64,000 bases of DNA from Spirosoma aureum. GTDB lineage: Bacteria; Bacteroidota; Bacteroidia; Cytophagales; Spirosomataceae. Shown one piece after another: positions 36,462 through 45,430 of this stretch. Position 1 is the first letter of the stretch. Each line of letters opens with the position of its first letter. Both the position numbers and the translations under genes were made by a program. Below the pieces are notes generated by a model. It saw only the letters and a program-made list of their open reading frames with translations. It was not told the origin of the DNA and ran no database searches. The stretch is from the NCBI RefSeq assembly GCF_011604685.1, contig NZ_CP050063.1, forward strand, positions 1,138,501 to 1,202,500, given 5' to 3'.

Positions 36462-36469
36462 TACCTTTG
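36462..36469 (+). promoter_or_regulatory. Probable -7 promoter element for glyA
   Basis: TACCTTTG matches TAnnTTTG and lies 87 nt before ATG 36556, in a 270-bp AT-rich gap. No riboswitch fold was recognised in the leader. Confidence 0.5.
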
Positions 36470-36555
36470 CATCTAATTGCTTGTTTGGTTGCTTATTAGT
36501 TTAACGTTTTTGCAATCAGACATTGAAATAACCGAACGAACAAACCGCTCGAAGC

Positions 36556-37845
36556 ATGACTACCGTCACCACCACCCGCGATACCCAGGTATTTGACCTG
36601 ATTGCCAAAGAACAACACCGGCAGGAGTCGGGCATTGAACTAATTGCATCTGAAAATTTCGTATCACCCGCCGTTATGGAAGCGGCCGGGAGCGTACTGA
36701 CTAACAAATATGCTGAAGGCTTACCCGGCAAGCGGTATTATGGTGGCTGTGAAGTAGTTGACCAAATTGAGCAGATTGCCATCGATCGCGCGAAAGAACT
36801 TTTCGGAGCAACCTGGGTCAATGTGCAGCCGCACTCCGGTGCCCAGGCCAATACGGCCGTATTTCTGGCTGCGCTGAAGCCTGGTGATACGATTCTTGGC
36901 TTTGATCTTTCGCATGGCGGTCACCTGACTCACGGTTCGCCCGTTAACATTTCGGGTAAATATTTCCGCCCTACATTCTACGGTGTTGAAAGAGAAACCG
37001 GTGTTATTAACTATGATATCGTAGAACAAACAGCCAAGCGTGAAAAGCCTAAAATGCTGATCTGTGGCGCATCCGCTTATAGCCGCGACTGGGATTATGC
37101 TCGTTTACGGGCCATCGCCGATGAAGTTGGCGCGTTGTTGCTGGCCGACGTTTCGCACCCGGCTGGTCTGATTGCAAAAGGATTGCTGAATGATCCGCTG
37201 GCTCATTCGCACATTGTCACGACAACAACGCACAAAACGTTGCGGGGTACACGTGGGGGCATGATCATGATGCGGAATGATTTTGAAAATCCGTTTGGTA
37301 TCAAAACACAAAAAGGAGAGCTTCGATTGATGTCATCGCTGCTGGATTCCGGCGTATTCCCAGGAACGCAGGGTGGCCCGCTTGAACATATTATTGCTGC
37401 TAAAGCAGTTGCCTTTGGCGAAGCCCTCACCGACGATTTCTACGATTATGCCGTTCAGGTAAAAGCCAACGCCCAGGCGATGGCCAATGCATTCCTGAGC
37501 CGTGGGTATGAAATTATCTCGGGCGGAACGGATAATCACCTGATGCTGATTGATCTGCGTTCGAAGGGGTTGACGGGTAAACTGGCCGAAAATACGTTGA
37601 TAAAGGCCGATATCACGATTAACAAAAACATGGTTCCGTTCGACGACAAATCGCCGATGGTTACGTCGGGTATCCGCGTTGGTACGGCAGCCATGACGAC
37701 TCGGGGTCTGAAAGAATCGGACATGGAGCAAATCGTCGTATATATCGACAAGGTTTTAATGAACCACGACGACGATGCTACCCTGGCGACCGTTAAAGAA
37801 GAAATTAATGAGTGGATGAAAGCATTTCCACTCTATAAAAGTTAG
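36556..37845 (+). CDS. glyA: Serine hydroxymethyltransferase
   Basis: Cytosolic PLP enzyme that converts serine and tetrahydrofolate to glycine and methylene-tetrahydrofolate, the main source of one-carbon units. The 429-residue sequence is canonical: [20 protein letters not shown] near the start, [43 protein letters not shown], and the PLP-lysine motif [17 protein letters not shown]. It ends with the [14 protein letters not shown] segment. It is followed by a purine/pyrimidine inverted repeat and tatC. Nothing unusual in sequence. Confidence 0.98.
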   Translation: MTTVTTTRDTQVFDLIAKEQHRQESGIELIASENFVSPAVMEAAGSVLTNKYAEGLPGKRYYGGCEVVDQIEQIAIDRAKELFGATWVNVQPHSGAQANTAVFLAALKPGDTILGFDLSHGGHLTHGSPVNISGKYFRPTFYGVERETGVINYDIVEQTAKREKPKMLICGASAYSRDWDYARLRAIADEVGALLLADVSHPAGLIAKGLLNDPLAHSHIVTTTTHKTLRGTRGGMIMMRNDFENPFGIKTQKGELRLMSSLLDSGVFPGTQGGPLEHIIAAKAVAFGEALTDDFYDYAVQVKANAQAMANAFLSRGYEIISGGTDNHLMLIDLRSKGLTGKLAENTLIKADITINKNMVPFDDKSPMVTSGIRVGTAAMTTRGLKESDMEQIVVYIDKVLMNHDDDATLATVKEEINEWMKAFPLYKS

Positions 37846-37855
37846 TTAATAATTA

Positions 37856-37942
37856 AAGAGCGAAAGAGTAAAAGAGTGAAAGAGCGAATCCAATATACCG
37901 CCAATCTTTACCACTCTTTCGCTCTTTCACCCTTTCACTCTT
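37856..37942. repeat. Purine/pyrimidine inverted repeat of the AAAGAGTGAAAG family
   Basis: The left arm (37856-37888, AAAGAGCGAAAGAGTAAAAG...) and the right arm (37910-37942, ...CTTTCACCCTTTCACTCTTT) are imperfect reverse complements with a ~21-nt centre. It lies between glyA and tatC and belongs to the same family as 24766-24859. The gap holds no gene. Confidence 0.65.
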
Positions 37943-37949
37943 TATAGCA

Positions 37950-38804
37950 ATGCCACTCGATCAACTGACCGACGAAGAAATCGAATCCGAAGGCAAAGAA
38001 ATGTCTTTTCTGGATCACCTGGAAGAGCTACGCTGGCACATTATTCGGGCCGTTGGGTCCATTTTTGTCTTTGCGATTATCGCCTTTGTCTTTATTCAGG
38101 ACATTTTTGAGAAAGTAGTTCTGGCACCATCTCGGGCAGATTTTTGGACGTACCGGATGATGTGTAAGCTGTCTGATATGACAGGTTATGCCGATTTGTG
38201 TGTCAGGAAGCTGGATTTTACGTTGCAGGCTCTGGGTATGGCCGATCCATTTACGATGGCTTTAACTTCGTCACTTATCATAGGACTTTGTTTTGCTTTC
38301 CCGTATGCATTCTGGGAGTTGTGGCGGTTTATTAAACCAGGGTTGAAAACAGTAGAAAAACGGGCTGCCCGTGGGGCTGTTTTTTATGTCTCGATGCTGT
38401 TTCTGATGGGCTTATTCTTCGGCTACTACATCGTTTCGCCGTTGGCCATTAACTTCCTGGCCAATTACCAGATCAGCCCTCAGATTAAGAATCAATTCGA
38501 TGTTACGTCTTATGTCGGTGTTCTTGTAACACTTTCATTAGGGTGCGCATTGATGTTCCAGATGCCAATTGTCGCCTATGTTCTGTCAAAAGTAGGTGTT
38601 CTGACGCCAAAGTTCATGCGTTCGTATCGGCGTCATGCCTGGATTGTTATTCTGGTTGTGGCTGGTATTATCACGCCGTCGCCTGATATATATAGCCAGG
38701 TTTTGGTAGCCTTGCCGCTGGCTGGCTTATATGAGGTTAGTATTCTCGTGTCGGGCTCTGTTGAACGTGCCCGCTTGAAAGAGCAACGGGAGCTGGAAAA
38801 ATAG
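37950..38804 (+). CDS. tatC: Twin-arginine translocase subunit TatC
   Basis: Core receptor of the Tat export pathway (284 aa), an inner-membrane protein of six spans. Recognised by MSFLDHLEELRWHIIRAV at the N-terminus, FPYAFWELWRFIKPGL, the FFGYYIVSPLAINFL span and, near the end, RRHAWIVILVVAGIITPSPDIYSQ. It would export the Tat substrates inferred in this window, namely the NIF3-like protein and the gluconate-dehydrogenase subunit 3. The tatA/B genes are not adjacent. Confidence 0.97.
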   Translation: MPLDQLTDEEIESEGKEMSFLDHLEELRWHIIRAVGSIFVFAIIAFVFIQDIFEKVVLAPSRADFWTYRMMCKLSDMTGYADLCVRKLDFTLQALGMADPFTMALTSSLIIGLCFAFPYAFWELWRFIKPGLKTVEKRAARGAVFYVSMLFLMGLFFGYYIVSPLAINFLANYQISPQIKNQFDVTSYVGVLVTLSLGCALMFQMPIVAYVLSKVGVLTPKFMRSYRRHAWIVILVVAGIITPSPDIYSQVLVALPLAGLYEVSILVSGSVERARLKEQRELEK

Positions 38805-38820
38805 ATTTAGTCAATGAATG

Positions 38821-38870
38821 ACTGGACGTTATAAGCTAAACGGATTCTGGTTTAGCTTATAACGTCCAGT
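38821..38870. repeat. Perfect 21-bp inverted repeat, 8-nt loop
   Basis: Arms 38821-38841 and 38850-38870 are exact reverse complements. The first 15 bases of the left arm (ACTGGACGTTATAAG) recur at 19014-19028 beside the TlpA-like promoter. The hairpin follows tatC and has TTCTTTG after it, so termination is possible. Confidence 0.85.
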
Positions 38871-38885
38871 TTCTTTGTAAAACCA

Positions 38886-39104
38886 ATGGAGTACAATTTC
38901 CGAAAATACCATTACCGATCCATCAACGCGGCCGACGATGCCGAACGGGCAGCCATTAATCAGGAGTTGAAAGATCTCTATACATCGTTGTCAGAAGAGG
39001 AGAAAGCGGAGTTTAACCGGCAATTACAAACGTTTCTGGCCAAAGAAATGGGCCGCTTAAAATCTGATTACGAATCCGTAAAGGGTAGTTTGGGTGATAA
39101 TTAA
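38886..39104 (+). CDS. 72-residue charged helical protein of unknown function
   Basis: The protein opens MEYNFRKYHYRSINAADDAE and contains SEEEKAEFNRQLQTFLAKEM, giving two predicted amphipathic helices with high charge. It is cytosolic by appearance, with no signal or membrane segment. The gene follows tatC and a large palindrome. Its stop codon overlaps the stop of the minus-strand DUF58 gene in the shared TTAA at 39101-39104. It is short, so reality is supported by the good start and by filling the gap without intergenic slack; I recognise no family. Confidence 0.65.
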   Translation: MEYNFRKYHYRSINAADDAERAAINQELKDLYTSLSEEEKAEFNRQLQTFLAKEMGRLKSDYESVKGSLGDN

Positions 39105-40462
39105 ATCATTCCTCTTGCTTTCAGTTCCAGATACTTGTTTACGGTGTTGGCCGTCAGGTTTTGGGGCGCAGTCAGAATGGTTTGAATACCATATTGGGTT
39201 AATTCTTTCACGATCTGATTTTTCTCGTAAGCGAATTTCTCCCCAATAGTTTTGAGATAAATCTGTTCCGTGTCAGTTGCGGGTTGGTCGAGCAGACTAC
39301 GAAGCTCCGTGTTTTCGAAGAAAATGATCAGCAGGAGATGATCCTTGGCTAGTCGACGCAGGTAGGGCAGTTGCCGATGCATAGCGCTAACCGTCTCGAA
39401 GTTGGTAAATAACAAAAGCAGGCTCCGATGACGAATATGGCTGCGAACGCTGGCATACAGACTCTCATAATCGGTTTCCAGAAAGCGTGTTTTCTGACGG
39501 TAGAGCAATTCCAGAATCTTCAGCATATGGCCCGTACGACGGTCGGCGGGCAGCAATTGACCTACATGATCGGAGAAGGTCAGAATACCGGCGCGATCCT
39601 GCTTGATGAGAGCAATGTTACTTAACACCAAACTGGCATTAATCGCATAATCAAGTAAGGTTAATCCTTCAAAGGGCGATTGCATGACACGACCTTTATC
39701 GATCAGGCAATAAACGGGTTGTGATCGCTCATCCTGATAAGCATTGATCATCAATGAGGCACCCTGCGAGTCGGTGCGTCGGGCGGTTGCCTTCCAGTTG
39801 ACCGTACGAACGTCATCACCTGTGGAATAGGGACGTACCTGCTCAAATTCCATACTATGGCCAATCCGTCGAATTCGCTTGATTCCTACTTCATTCAAGC
39901 GATTAGTGGCTGCCAACAACTCGTATTGGCGCATCTGCAAAAAGGATGGGTATACGGCAACCATATTCCCCTGTCCGAACTGGTATCGGCGCTTCAACAA
40001 ACCCAATGGGGTCAGCACAAATACATTGACAGACCCAAAGCTGTATTCTCCACGGCGTGTTGGCCTTAGCTCATACCGGATTGCCTGCGTTTCGCGCGGA
40101 TTTAGCCGGGCCTTAAATAACACGTCGCGCCGTTGAAACTGGAACGGAATTTCGTCGATTATCTCGACATCGACCCGAAACGAATACTGGTTTTCCAGAT
40201 AGATGGTCAACGGGTTTTCGTCGCCGTTCGATAGTCGGTCAGGTACTTCGCGACGGGCGAAAAACGTTGATCCGTCCGTTCGGCTCTTTCTCCGAAACAG
40301 GAACCAGTAATCCAGTCCAATCAGAACAAGAAATATGACAAACGCGATCTGTATGAGTGGAAACAGAATTGGGAAGGCATAAGCGGCTACAAATAATAGC
40401 ACGAAGGCTATCAGAGCAAACCACAGACGTGTAGCAACGAAAAGAGAGCGGAGTAATTTCAA
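39101..40462 (-). CDS. DUF58 domain membrane protein
   Basis: 453-residue protein with two hydrophobic helices at ~12-60 and a DUF58/vWA-like domain with VRPYSTGDDVRTVNWKATARR, the family signature, near residue 210. Downstream are QPVYCLIDKGRVM (MIDAS-like position) and LLLLFTNFETVSAMHR. DUF58 proteins accompany MoxR ATPases and are proposed substrates or partners in metal-insertion or chaperone-type folding of membrane complexes. It lies four genes after MoxR's end of the cluster and is the last gene of the operon. Confidence 0.9.
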   Translation of the reverse strand: MKLLRSLFVATRLWFALIAFVLLFVAAYAFPILFPLIQIAFVIFLVLIGLDYWFLFRRKSRTDGSTFFARREVPDRLSNGDENPLTIYLENQYSFRVDVEIIDEIPFQFQRRDVLFKARLNPRETQAIRYELRPTRRGEYSFGSVNVFVLTPLGLLKRRYQFGQGNMVAVYPSFLQMRQYELLAATNRLNEVGIKRIRRIGHSMEFEQVRPYSTGDDVRTVNWKATARRTDSQGASLMINAYQDERSQPVYCLIDKGRVMQSPFEGLTLLDYAINASLVLSNIALIKQDRAGILTFSDHVGQLLPADRRTGHMLKILELLYRQKTRFLETDYESLYASVRSHIRHRSLLLLFTNFETVSAMHRQLPYLRRLAKDHLLLIIFFENTELRSLLDQPATDTEQIYLKTIGEKFAYEKNQIVKELTQYGIQTILTAPQNLTANTVNKYLELKARGMI

Positions 40463-40466
40463 GGCG

Positions 40467-41276
40467 TTAGGGTTTCAGGTTGGAAAGAGCTTCGTCAATT
40501 TCCGGTTCGTAAAGTGGATTAAAATCGTCTTCCTGATAATCCCCTTTTCGCTCGGCGCGAAGGGCTTTGAAAAAAAAAGAGGCATCCTGAAAAGCAGTTC
40601 GTGCTTCGGCTTTTTTATTTAACTGAACCAAAGCCCGACCTCGATGGTATTGCGCCAGGGCGCTTCGATTGAAATTTTTGAGAGCACTGTCCAGATCTCT
40701 CAATGCCTTTTCGGGCTGTTGAAGCGCAATATAACTCACTGCCCGGCTTACAAAGTGCCGATAGTTTACCCATTCAGCACCATGCCTGATCGAAAGCGAA
40801 TCGATACCAATACAAAACAGTTGAACAGCTTTGTTATAATCGCCAAGATTACGGTGGGCCAGCCCGAGTAAATAGCTAACCGGATTGTTATGGATAATAT
40901 CGTCGAAGGTGGGCGTTAAAGCATCGTAAGCACTAAGATGCTGTAAGGCACGATCATAGTCGTGCAATTGATTCAGGTACGTTTCACCAATGGAGCCATG
41001 TGCTTTCGGGTATAAAACAGCCGCTTTCTCCAACCAGTCAGTAGCCTGTTCGTAGTCGTGCTGCCAAAGGTAATACAGGGCCCGTCGATGATAATTCTGA
41101 GGAGGTGACGAAAGGGTATCCAGGCCGAACGTCTCTCGCCTGGTCGGCGGAAAAAGAGATAGCTGAACCGTTCGGTTAGTGGCCAGCATCGACTGGCAAG
41201 ACGTTAAAAAACGTTCCCCATTTTGTGCATAGGAAACAATTGGGACTAAAAGTATTAAGATACGAAACGATTTCAT
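40467..41276 (-). CDS. Exported tetratricopeptide-repeat protein
   Basis: 269-residue protein with an N-terminal signal (MKSFRILILLVPIVSYAQ). The middle holds several TPR-like helix pairs, e.g. RALYYLWQHDYEQATDWLEKA, GSIGETYLNQLHDYDRALQHL and ALRDLDSALKNFNRSALAQYHRG. Such repeats bind protein partners. It overlaps the upstream hypothetical gene by 4 nt and precedes the DUF58 gene by 4 nt, so it is translationally linked to the cluster. Function beyond protein binding is not evident. Confidence 0.82.
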   Translation of the reverse strand: MKSFRILILLVPIVSYAQNGERFLTSCQSMLATNRTVQLSLFPPTRRETFGLDTLSSPPQNYHRRALYYLWQHDYEQATDWLEKAAVLYPKAHGSIGETYLNQLHDYDRALQHLSAYDALTPTFDDIIHNNPVSYLLGLAHRNLGDYNKAVQLFCIGIDSLSIRHGAEWVNYRHFVSRAVSYIALQQPEKALRDLDSALKNFNRSALAQYHRGRALVQLNKKAEARTAFQDASFFFKALRAERKGDYQEDDFNPLYEPEIDEALSNLKP

Positions 41277-42415
41277 GGCAGAATGTCAGTTAGTTTGCCC
41301 TCCTGCAACCGAACCGTAAATGAAACGGCGACATCATGCTGCCGATTGCCAGATTGGTCGTCGGCGCGCAAAAACTGATCAGTAGCAACGTAATTCCTAC
41401 TGATAGCCAGTAGTTGATCGGTAATCTGAGTATCGAACGTTTTGGGACAGTAGTCATTGTCTGAGCCACTTAGGGTAAACATCCCTTGTTCACCTCTGCA
41501 ATTAACAACAAACTGAACATGAATCAACCCCGATTGACCGGTATGATTAACTGGTCTGTAATGCTTTTTCAATAACTGGCTAAGGTTGTAGCGTGATGGA
41601 GTTCGACCGATGCCGATTTCTGAAAATGAACGAACAAAACAATTCGAGCAGGACTGAAAACCAGTTGGCCGACAGGAATCACCGGGCGCCAGATTCCTGA
41701 TCAACCGGAATGTTTTTTGAACCACTGCATCGTTGGTCCAACTGAGGACCTGTAGTTGTTTTGATGACAGACTGCTCAGCTGCCATAAGAATTTGTAGTT
41801 ACCATCAGGCGTGTATTGATTGCCTTGTGCGATCAAAAATAAGGACGTTCCGAACCTGGCTAATCGCCAAAAATGAATAGTACGCTGTTTAGATACAGGA
41901 TTTTCTAAAGCGATTTTCCCATTGGCATAGCAATAGAGTAGCAAACTATCAGATTGCCAGACGTGGCCGTTTAATTGCCAGGCGGTGTTGGCCGAATCGA
42001 GTGGAATGTCTTTAAACCGACGAAAAACCATTGGATAGTTTCTGCCAATGCGCAGCAAATCATTTTTCAGGGTGATTAACCGCGGTGCAAAATGAATCGT
42101 ATCCAATCGTACCTGATCGCCATGAATAGCCCAGGTAGATCTGACTGCTTTGGCCGAACCGTCAGTCATACCGAGTAAATACGTGTTGTCAGGATCTAGC
42201 CGGATATAGGTTGGGAGCGGACATAACGCATCGGTATCCCATTCTGTATATACGCCAACCCACGTTCCGGTTAACTGTTCACGAGTGAGTGTCTGGGCCG
42301 ATAGCAATGAAAAATGAAAAATAAATAAGACACAATGGAGGCTCGACAGCCTCCCTTTTCTTCTGCGAACGGTTGAAATTGAATACCTATTCATCGTATA
42401 GTATCCAGTATTCAT
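41273..42415 (-). CDS. Exported hypothetical protein with TonB-C-like end
   Basis: 380-residue protein. A hydrophobic signal segment lies near residues 28-41 after an Arg/Lys-rich start, ending at ...SLLSAQ. Next comes LTGTWVGVYTEWDTDALCPLPTYIRLDPDN, a lipocalin- or TPR-associated type beta module. The last third (~290-380) has VQFVVNCRGEQGMFTLSGSDNDYCPKT and resembles TonB C-terminal beta-alpha domains; I am not certain. Cys residues around 235-250 (CRPTGFQSCSNCF) may form disulfides. The start is uncertain: Met at 42415 or 42394. It sits between MoxR and the TPR gene in the cluster. Function unknown. Confidence 0.7.
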   Translation of the reverse strand: MNTGYYTMNRYSISTVRRRKGRLSSLHCVLFIFHFSLLSAQTLTREQLTGTWVGVYTEWDTDALCPLPTYIRLDPDNTYLLGMTDGSAKAVRSTWAIHGDQVRLDTIHFAPRLITLKNDLLRIGRNYPMVFRRFKDIPLDSANTAWQLNGHVWQSDSLLLYCYANGKIALENPVSKQRTIHFWRLARFGTSLFLIAQGNQYTPDGNYKFLWQLSSLSSKQLQVLSWTNDAVVQKTFRLIRNLAPGDSCRPTGFQSCSNCFVRSFSEIGIGRTPSRYNLSQLLKKHYRPVNHTGQSGLIHVQFVVNCRGEQGMFTLSGSDNDYCPKTFDTQITDQLLAISRNYVATDQFLRADDQSGNRQHDVAVSFTVRLQEGKLTDILP

Positions 42416-42418
42416 TGC

Positions 42419-43393
42419 CTATCGGGGTACATCGATCTTTTGCACCAACTGCGCAATAACCTCATCGGCGGTACCACCTTCCATCTCCCGTTCAGGGGTG
42501 AGCAATATGCGGTGACGAAGAACCGATGCCGAAAGTTCCTGTACATCTTCAGGGGTAATGAAGTCACGGCCCCGGAGTGTGGCCAGAGCTTTTGCGCTGT
42601 TAAGTAAGGCTACTGATGCGCGGGGCGATGCCCCAAGGTAGAGCGATTTATTGGCACGGGTAGCCTGAACAATCTGGGCGATGTAATCGAATAATTTGTC
42701 TTCAACATGAACCTGATGAACCTGACTTCGTAAGATCGCCAACTGATCGGCAGTGAGAACCGCGCTGATTGCATCCAGTGCATCGCTGAGGTTCCGGCGG
42801 AGATGATGGCCGCGTAGAATATTCACTTCTGCGGCAGCATCGGGGTAGCCAACCACAATCTTAAACAGAAATCGGTCTAGCTGGGCTTCGGGCAGTCGGT
42901 ACGTCCCTTCCTGTTCAATGGGGTTTTGAGTCGCCAGCACCATAAATGGCTCTTGGAGGTAATAGGTTGTACCGTCATTGGTAACCTGGCGTTCCTCCAT
43001 TACCTCAAAAAGTGCGGCCTGGGTTTTGGCAGGAGCCCGGTTGATTTCGTCGATCAGTACGAGGTTTGAGAAAATGGGACCTTGCCTGAATACGAAATCG
43101 CCCGTTTTAGGCATAAAAACGGAGGTGCCCAGCACATCGGATGGCATCAGATCCGGCGTAAACTGAATCCGGCTGAAACCCACCGACAGCGTTTTCGCCA
43201 GTAATTTAGCGGTCAGTGTTTTGGCCACGCCGGGCACGCCCTCGATCAGGACATGACCGTCGGCCAGAAGGGCAGTCAGTAACAAATCAATCGTCTGTTG
43301 CTGACCCACAATAACTTTACCGACCTCAGCCCGAATGGCATCGATGGCGGTGGTGAGCGGAGTAAGGTCGATGCGCGTTTGTATATTTTCCAT
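42419..43393 (-). CDS. MoxR-family AAA+ ATPase
   Basis: 324-residue AAA+ ATPase. Walker A GVPGVAKTLTAKLLA is near residue 55, Walker B VLIDEINRAPAKTQAALFEVMEER near 110, sensor-1 LATQNPIEQEGTYRLPEAQLDRF near 150, and the lid region ends with FITPEDVQELSASVLRHRI. MoxR proteins act as chaperones or metal-insertion factors for partner proteins containing vWA or DUF58 domains. It is preceded by a 15-bp palindrome and sits in the middle of the cluster, consistent with being its ATPase engine. Confidence 0.97.
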   Translation of the reverse strand: MENIQTRIDLTPLTTAIDAIRAEVGKVIVGQQQTIDLLLTALLADGHVLIEGVPGVAKTLTAKLLAKTLSVGFSRIQFTPDLMPSDVLGTSVFMPKTGDFVFRQGPIFSNLVLIDEINRAPAKTQAALFEVMEERQVTNDGTTYYLQEPFMVLATQNPIEQEGTYRLPEAQLDRFLFKIVVGYPDAAAEVNILRGHHLRRNLSDALDAISAVLTADQLAILRSQVHQVHVEDKLFDYIAQIVQATRANKSLYLGASPRASVALLNSAKALATLRGRDFITPEDVQELSASVLRHRILLTPEREMEGGTADEVIAQLVQKIDVPR

Positions 43394-43401
43394 AGAATAG
43401 T

Positions 43402-43433
43402 TCTGAATCCTACAGGCACCTGTAGGATTCAGA
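43402..43433. repeat. 15-bp perfect palindrome inside the MoxR cluster
   Basis: Arms 43402-43416 and 43419-43433 are exact reverse complements with a 2-nt spacer CA. It overlaps the stop codon of the DUF4350 gene (43429-43431) and lies 9 nt before the start of the MoxR gene. Its centre GGCACCTGTAG also occurs at 59263-59273. It may separate expression of the two halves of the operon. Confidence 0.8.
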
Positions 43434-44613
43434 TTAGGTGTTTAAATCGTTCAATGGCTGCATTTAGCGTCAGTAAATCATATTCCGATAGTGAAATGCT
43501 TTTCTGCGCACTACGCAGGAGCCTGACCAGTTCATCGGTTTCGCTGAGTGGAGTACCGCTCTTCTGGGCCAGTGTTTCCGTAAATTCTTTGTCCAGAACG
43601 GTTGTATTCAAGCCATATCGTTCGCGAAGTTCAGTTAAAAAATACTGAATTTTCTTACGAGCCAGATTATCGTGATCCCCCTGTTGAAAATACAGCCGTC
43701 CAACCGTTTTTACAAAATCAAGCGAGGTATTCTGAGGAGGGTCTATAACAGGGATAATGCGTTGCGTACGCTTCCCGGCAAAAATAGCGTAGAAAATCAA
43801 CCCAAATACAACCAGGTAATACGCCCAGTTCAGTGCTGGCTGACTTCGAATATAGCGGAAGATAGATTGCTGTTCTTCGTCAAAACGTCCCTGTTTCTGA
43901 TACTCGTCCCAGTATGTTGGCCGGGCAGGCAGGTAGGAGAGGGCTTTAAACGCATAGTCAGACGTTTTGGGAGACAACAGATAATAATTCGTAAAGGCAA
44001 GGGGCAAATTATGGATGAAAAATTGCCCCTTGCCGTACTGAACCCGAATAAAAACGGGCTCTTTTCGGGCATTACGCCCCAACACCGTTATGTATTTAGC
44101 TTTCTGGATAAGCAGAAAATTTCGACCGTCGTCGTGGAAGAAATTATAGCCCCTGGATTTGACTAATTCTGGATTGGCGAAGTTCTGGCGCAGCGTCGAA
44201 TCGGCTTCGTTGGGTTCTTTTACATCTGCTTTAAAGCCTAAAACTGCGCCCAGTGAATCGGGCATACCATACGCTGAAATAAAAACAGTATTACCGCTTC
44301 GGACATAAGGCAAAAGCTGTTTTAGGTCGTTGCCGTCAGCATTGAAATCCCGGCAGATGATTACGTAATTACTGCGCCCCGCTGGTTTGGTTTCGGTCAG
44401 AAAATTGTAAACCGGTAAACGCACCGTTTTTACACTCGATTGCTGCATAATACCCGGCAGCAGCTCATATAACACCTTTGTCCCGAACGGAATCTTGTCG
44501 TCGTTTTCGTAGGTAGGCGTCCAGTCGAGAGGCTTAGGCCGGTAATACTCAAAGAGCACATAGGCCGTTACAGTAGCGAGCAGAATAAGGAGATATTTGT
44601 TAGGTCTTCGCAA
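43429..44613 (-). CDS. DUF4350-domain membrane protein
   Basis: 394-residue protein anchored by a membrane segment at ~8-25 and a second near 270 (WAYYLVVFGLIFYAIFAG). The DUF4350 domain spans ~35-230 with DKIPFGTKVLYELLPGI and GNTVFISAYG, a likely periplasmic periplasmic-binding-like fold; the C-terminal ~110 residues are helical. DUF4350 is found with MoxR, DUF58 and DUF4129 and is of unknown function. The start overlaps the upstream DUF4129 gene by 14 nt. Confidence 0.86.
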   Translation of the reverse strand: MRRPNKYLLILLATVTAYVLFEYYRPKPLDWTPTYENDDKIPFGTKVLYELLPGIMQQSSVKTVRLPVYNFLTETKPAGRSNYVIICRDFNADGNDLKQLLPYVRSGNTVFISAYGMPDSLGAVLGFKADVKEPNEADSTLRQNFANPELVKSRGYNFFHDDGRNFLLIQKAKYITVLGRNARKEPVFIRVQYGKGQFFIHNLPLAFTNYYLLSPKTSDYAFKALSYLPARPTYWDEYQKQGRFDEEQQSIFRYIRSQPALNWAYYLVVFGLIFYAIFAGKRTQRIIPVIDPPQNTSLDFVKTVGRLYFQQGDHDNLARKKIQYFLTELRERYGLNTTVLDKEFTETLAQKSGTPLSETDELVRLLRSAQKSISLSEYDLLTLNAAIERFKHLI

Positions 44614-45430
44614 AGTTGGGTTGTACGGGTCCGCCCGCGCGGTTTACAGTATTCGGTTGGGAAACGGCCTGGTTAAAGGCCTGAAACTGTTGCCTTACCT
44701 CGTCAAAGCGACTTGCATCGATCGGAAAGTTACCATACCAGATAAAATCAAATTGCTGGGTCAGGCGTTCAAAATCAGGCTGAAATTGGGTATTTGCCAA
44801 TTCATAAACATACTGTCGATTGGTTTTGTCTGGTTTATAGGCAATTAAACCTGAATCGGTCAGGTGTTTGAGTGTTTGTAAATAAAGAAGACGTACAGCC
44901 AGCCGGAGATTACGCTGACTGATGGCTTCCTCAATGGCCGCGTTGAAATCGATCTCGTGAATGTTTTCTGCCAGATTCTCATAATCCAGACCAGTTGATT
45001 GTGCCTTTTTGGGGAATAAAAACCCAAGTACTTCGGCTTTCATAAGCAGATAAATAACAAAGCCCGCTATGGCTGCCAAAAGAACGTATTGCCAGATGTT
45101 CTGATAGGCTTCACTAGTCAAAAAATCCATGAGTCTTCGGTATAGCCAGTTAAAAAAACGGGCTACGGGGTTTTCGGGCGGAGGAGCTTCATGATCATAT
45201 TGGTAGTCACGGTCGGTTTGAAACTCGCGGAGTTTTTCGGGTAGTGGATACCGCACATGAATCGCTGAACGATCATCAGGGGCCACCACCGACTGGCTTT
45301 TCGGTTTGCCTGATTGAGCAAAGACCGAAACAGAAGTGCAGATAAGCGCCATGACCAGTGCCATTGACCAGAGCCTTGTGAGGTCTCTTTTTCTCCAAAA
45401 CCGACTGGCTAACTTAAAAACTACCTTCAT
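44600..45430 (-). CDS. DUF4129-domain membrane protein
   Basis: About 276 residues. A signal-like segment (MALVMALICTSVSVFAQ) is followed by a Pro-rich stretch, a membrane span near residue 120 (YVLLAAIAGFVIYLLM) and the DUF4129 C-terminal domain with FNAAIEEAISQRNLRLAVRLLYLQTLKHL and ANTQFQPDFERLTQQFDFIWYG. DUF4129 is often attached to transglutaminase-like proteins but here it is alone. I chose Met at 45430 (overlap of 17 nt with the upstream gene); Met at 45463 is possible but would overlap by 50 nt. Role in the cluster is unknown. Confidence 0.84.
   Translation of the reverse strand: MKVVFKLASRFWRKRDLTRLWSMALVMALICTSVSVFAQSGKPKSQSVVAPDDRSAIHVRYPLPEKLREFQTDRDYQYDHEAPPPENPVARFFNWLYRRLMDFLTSEAYQNIWQYVLLAAIAGFVIYLLMKAEVLGFLFPKKAQSTGLDYENLAENIHEIDFNAAIEEAISQRNLRLAVRLLYLQTLKHLTDSGLIAYKPDKTNRQYVYELANTQFQPDFERLTQQFDFIWYGNFPIDASRFDEVRQQFQAFNQAVSQPNTVNRAGGPVQPNFAKT

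Noticed and set aside
36286..36555. Riboswitch in the glyA leader
   Set aside because: No glycine- or folate-type aptamer motif or conserved helix could be found by eye; an Rfam covariance search would decide.
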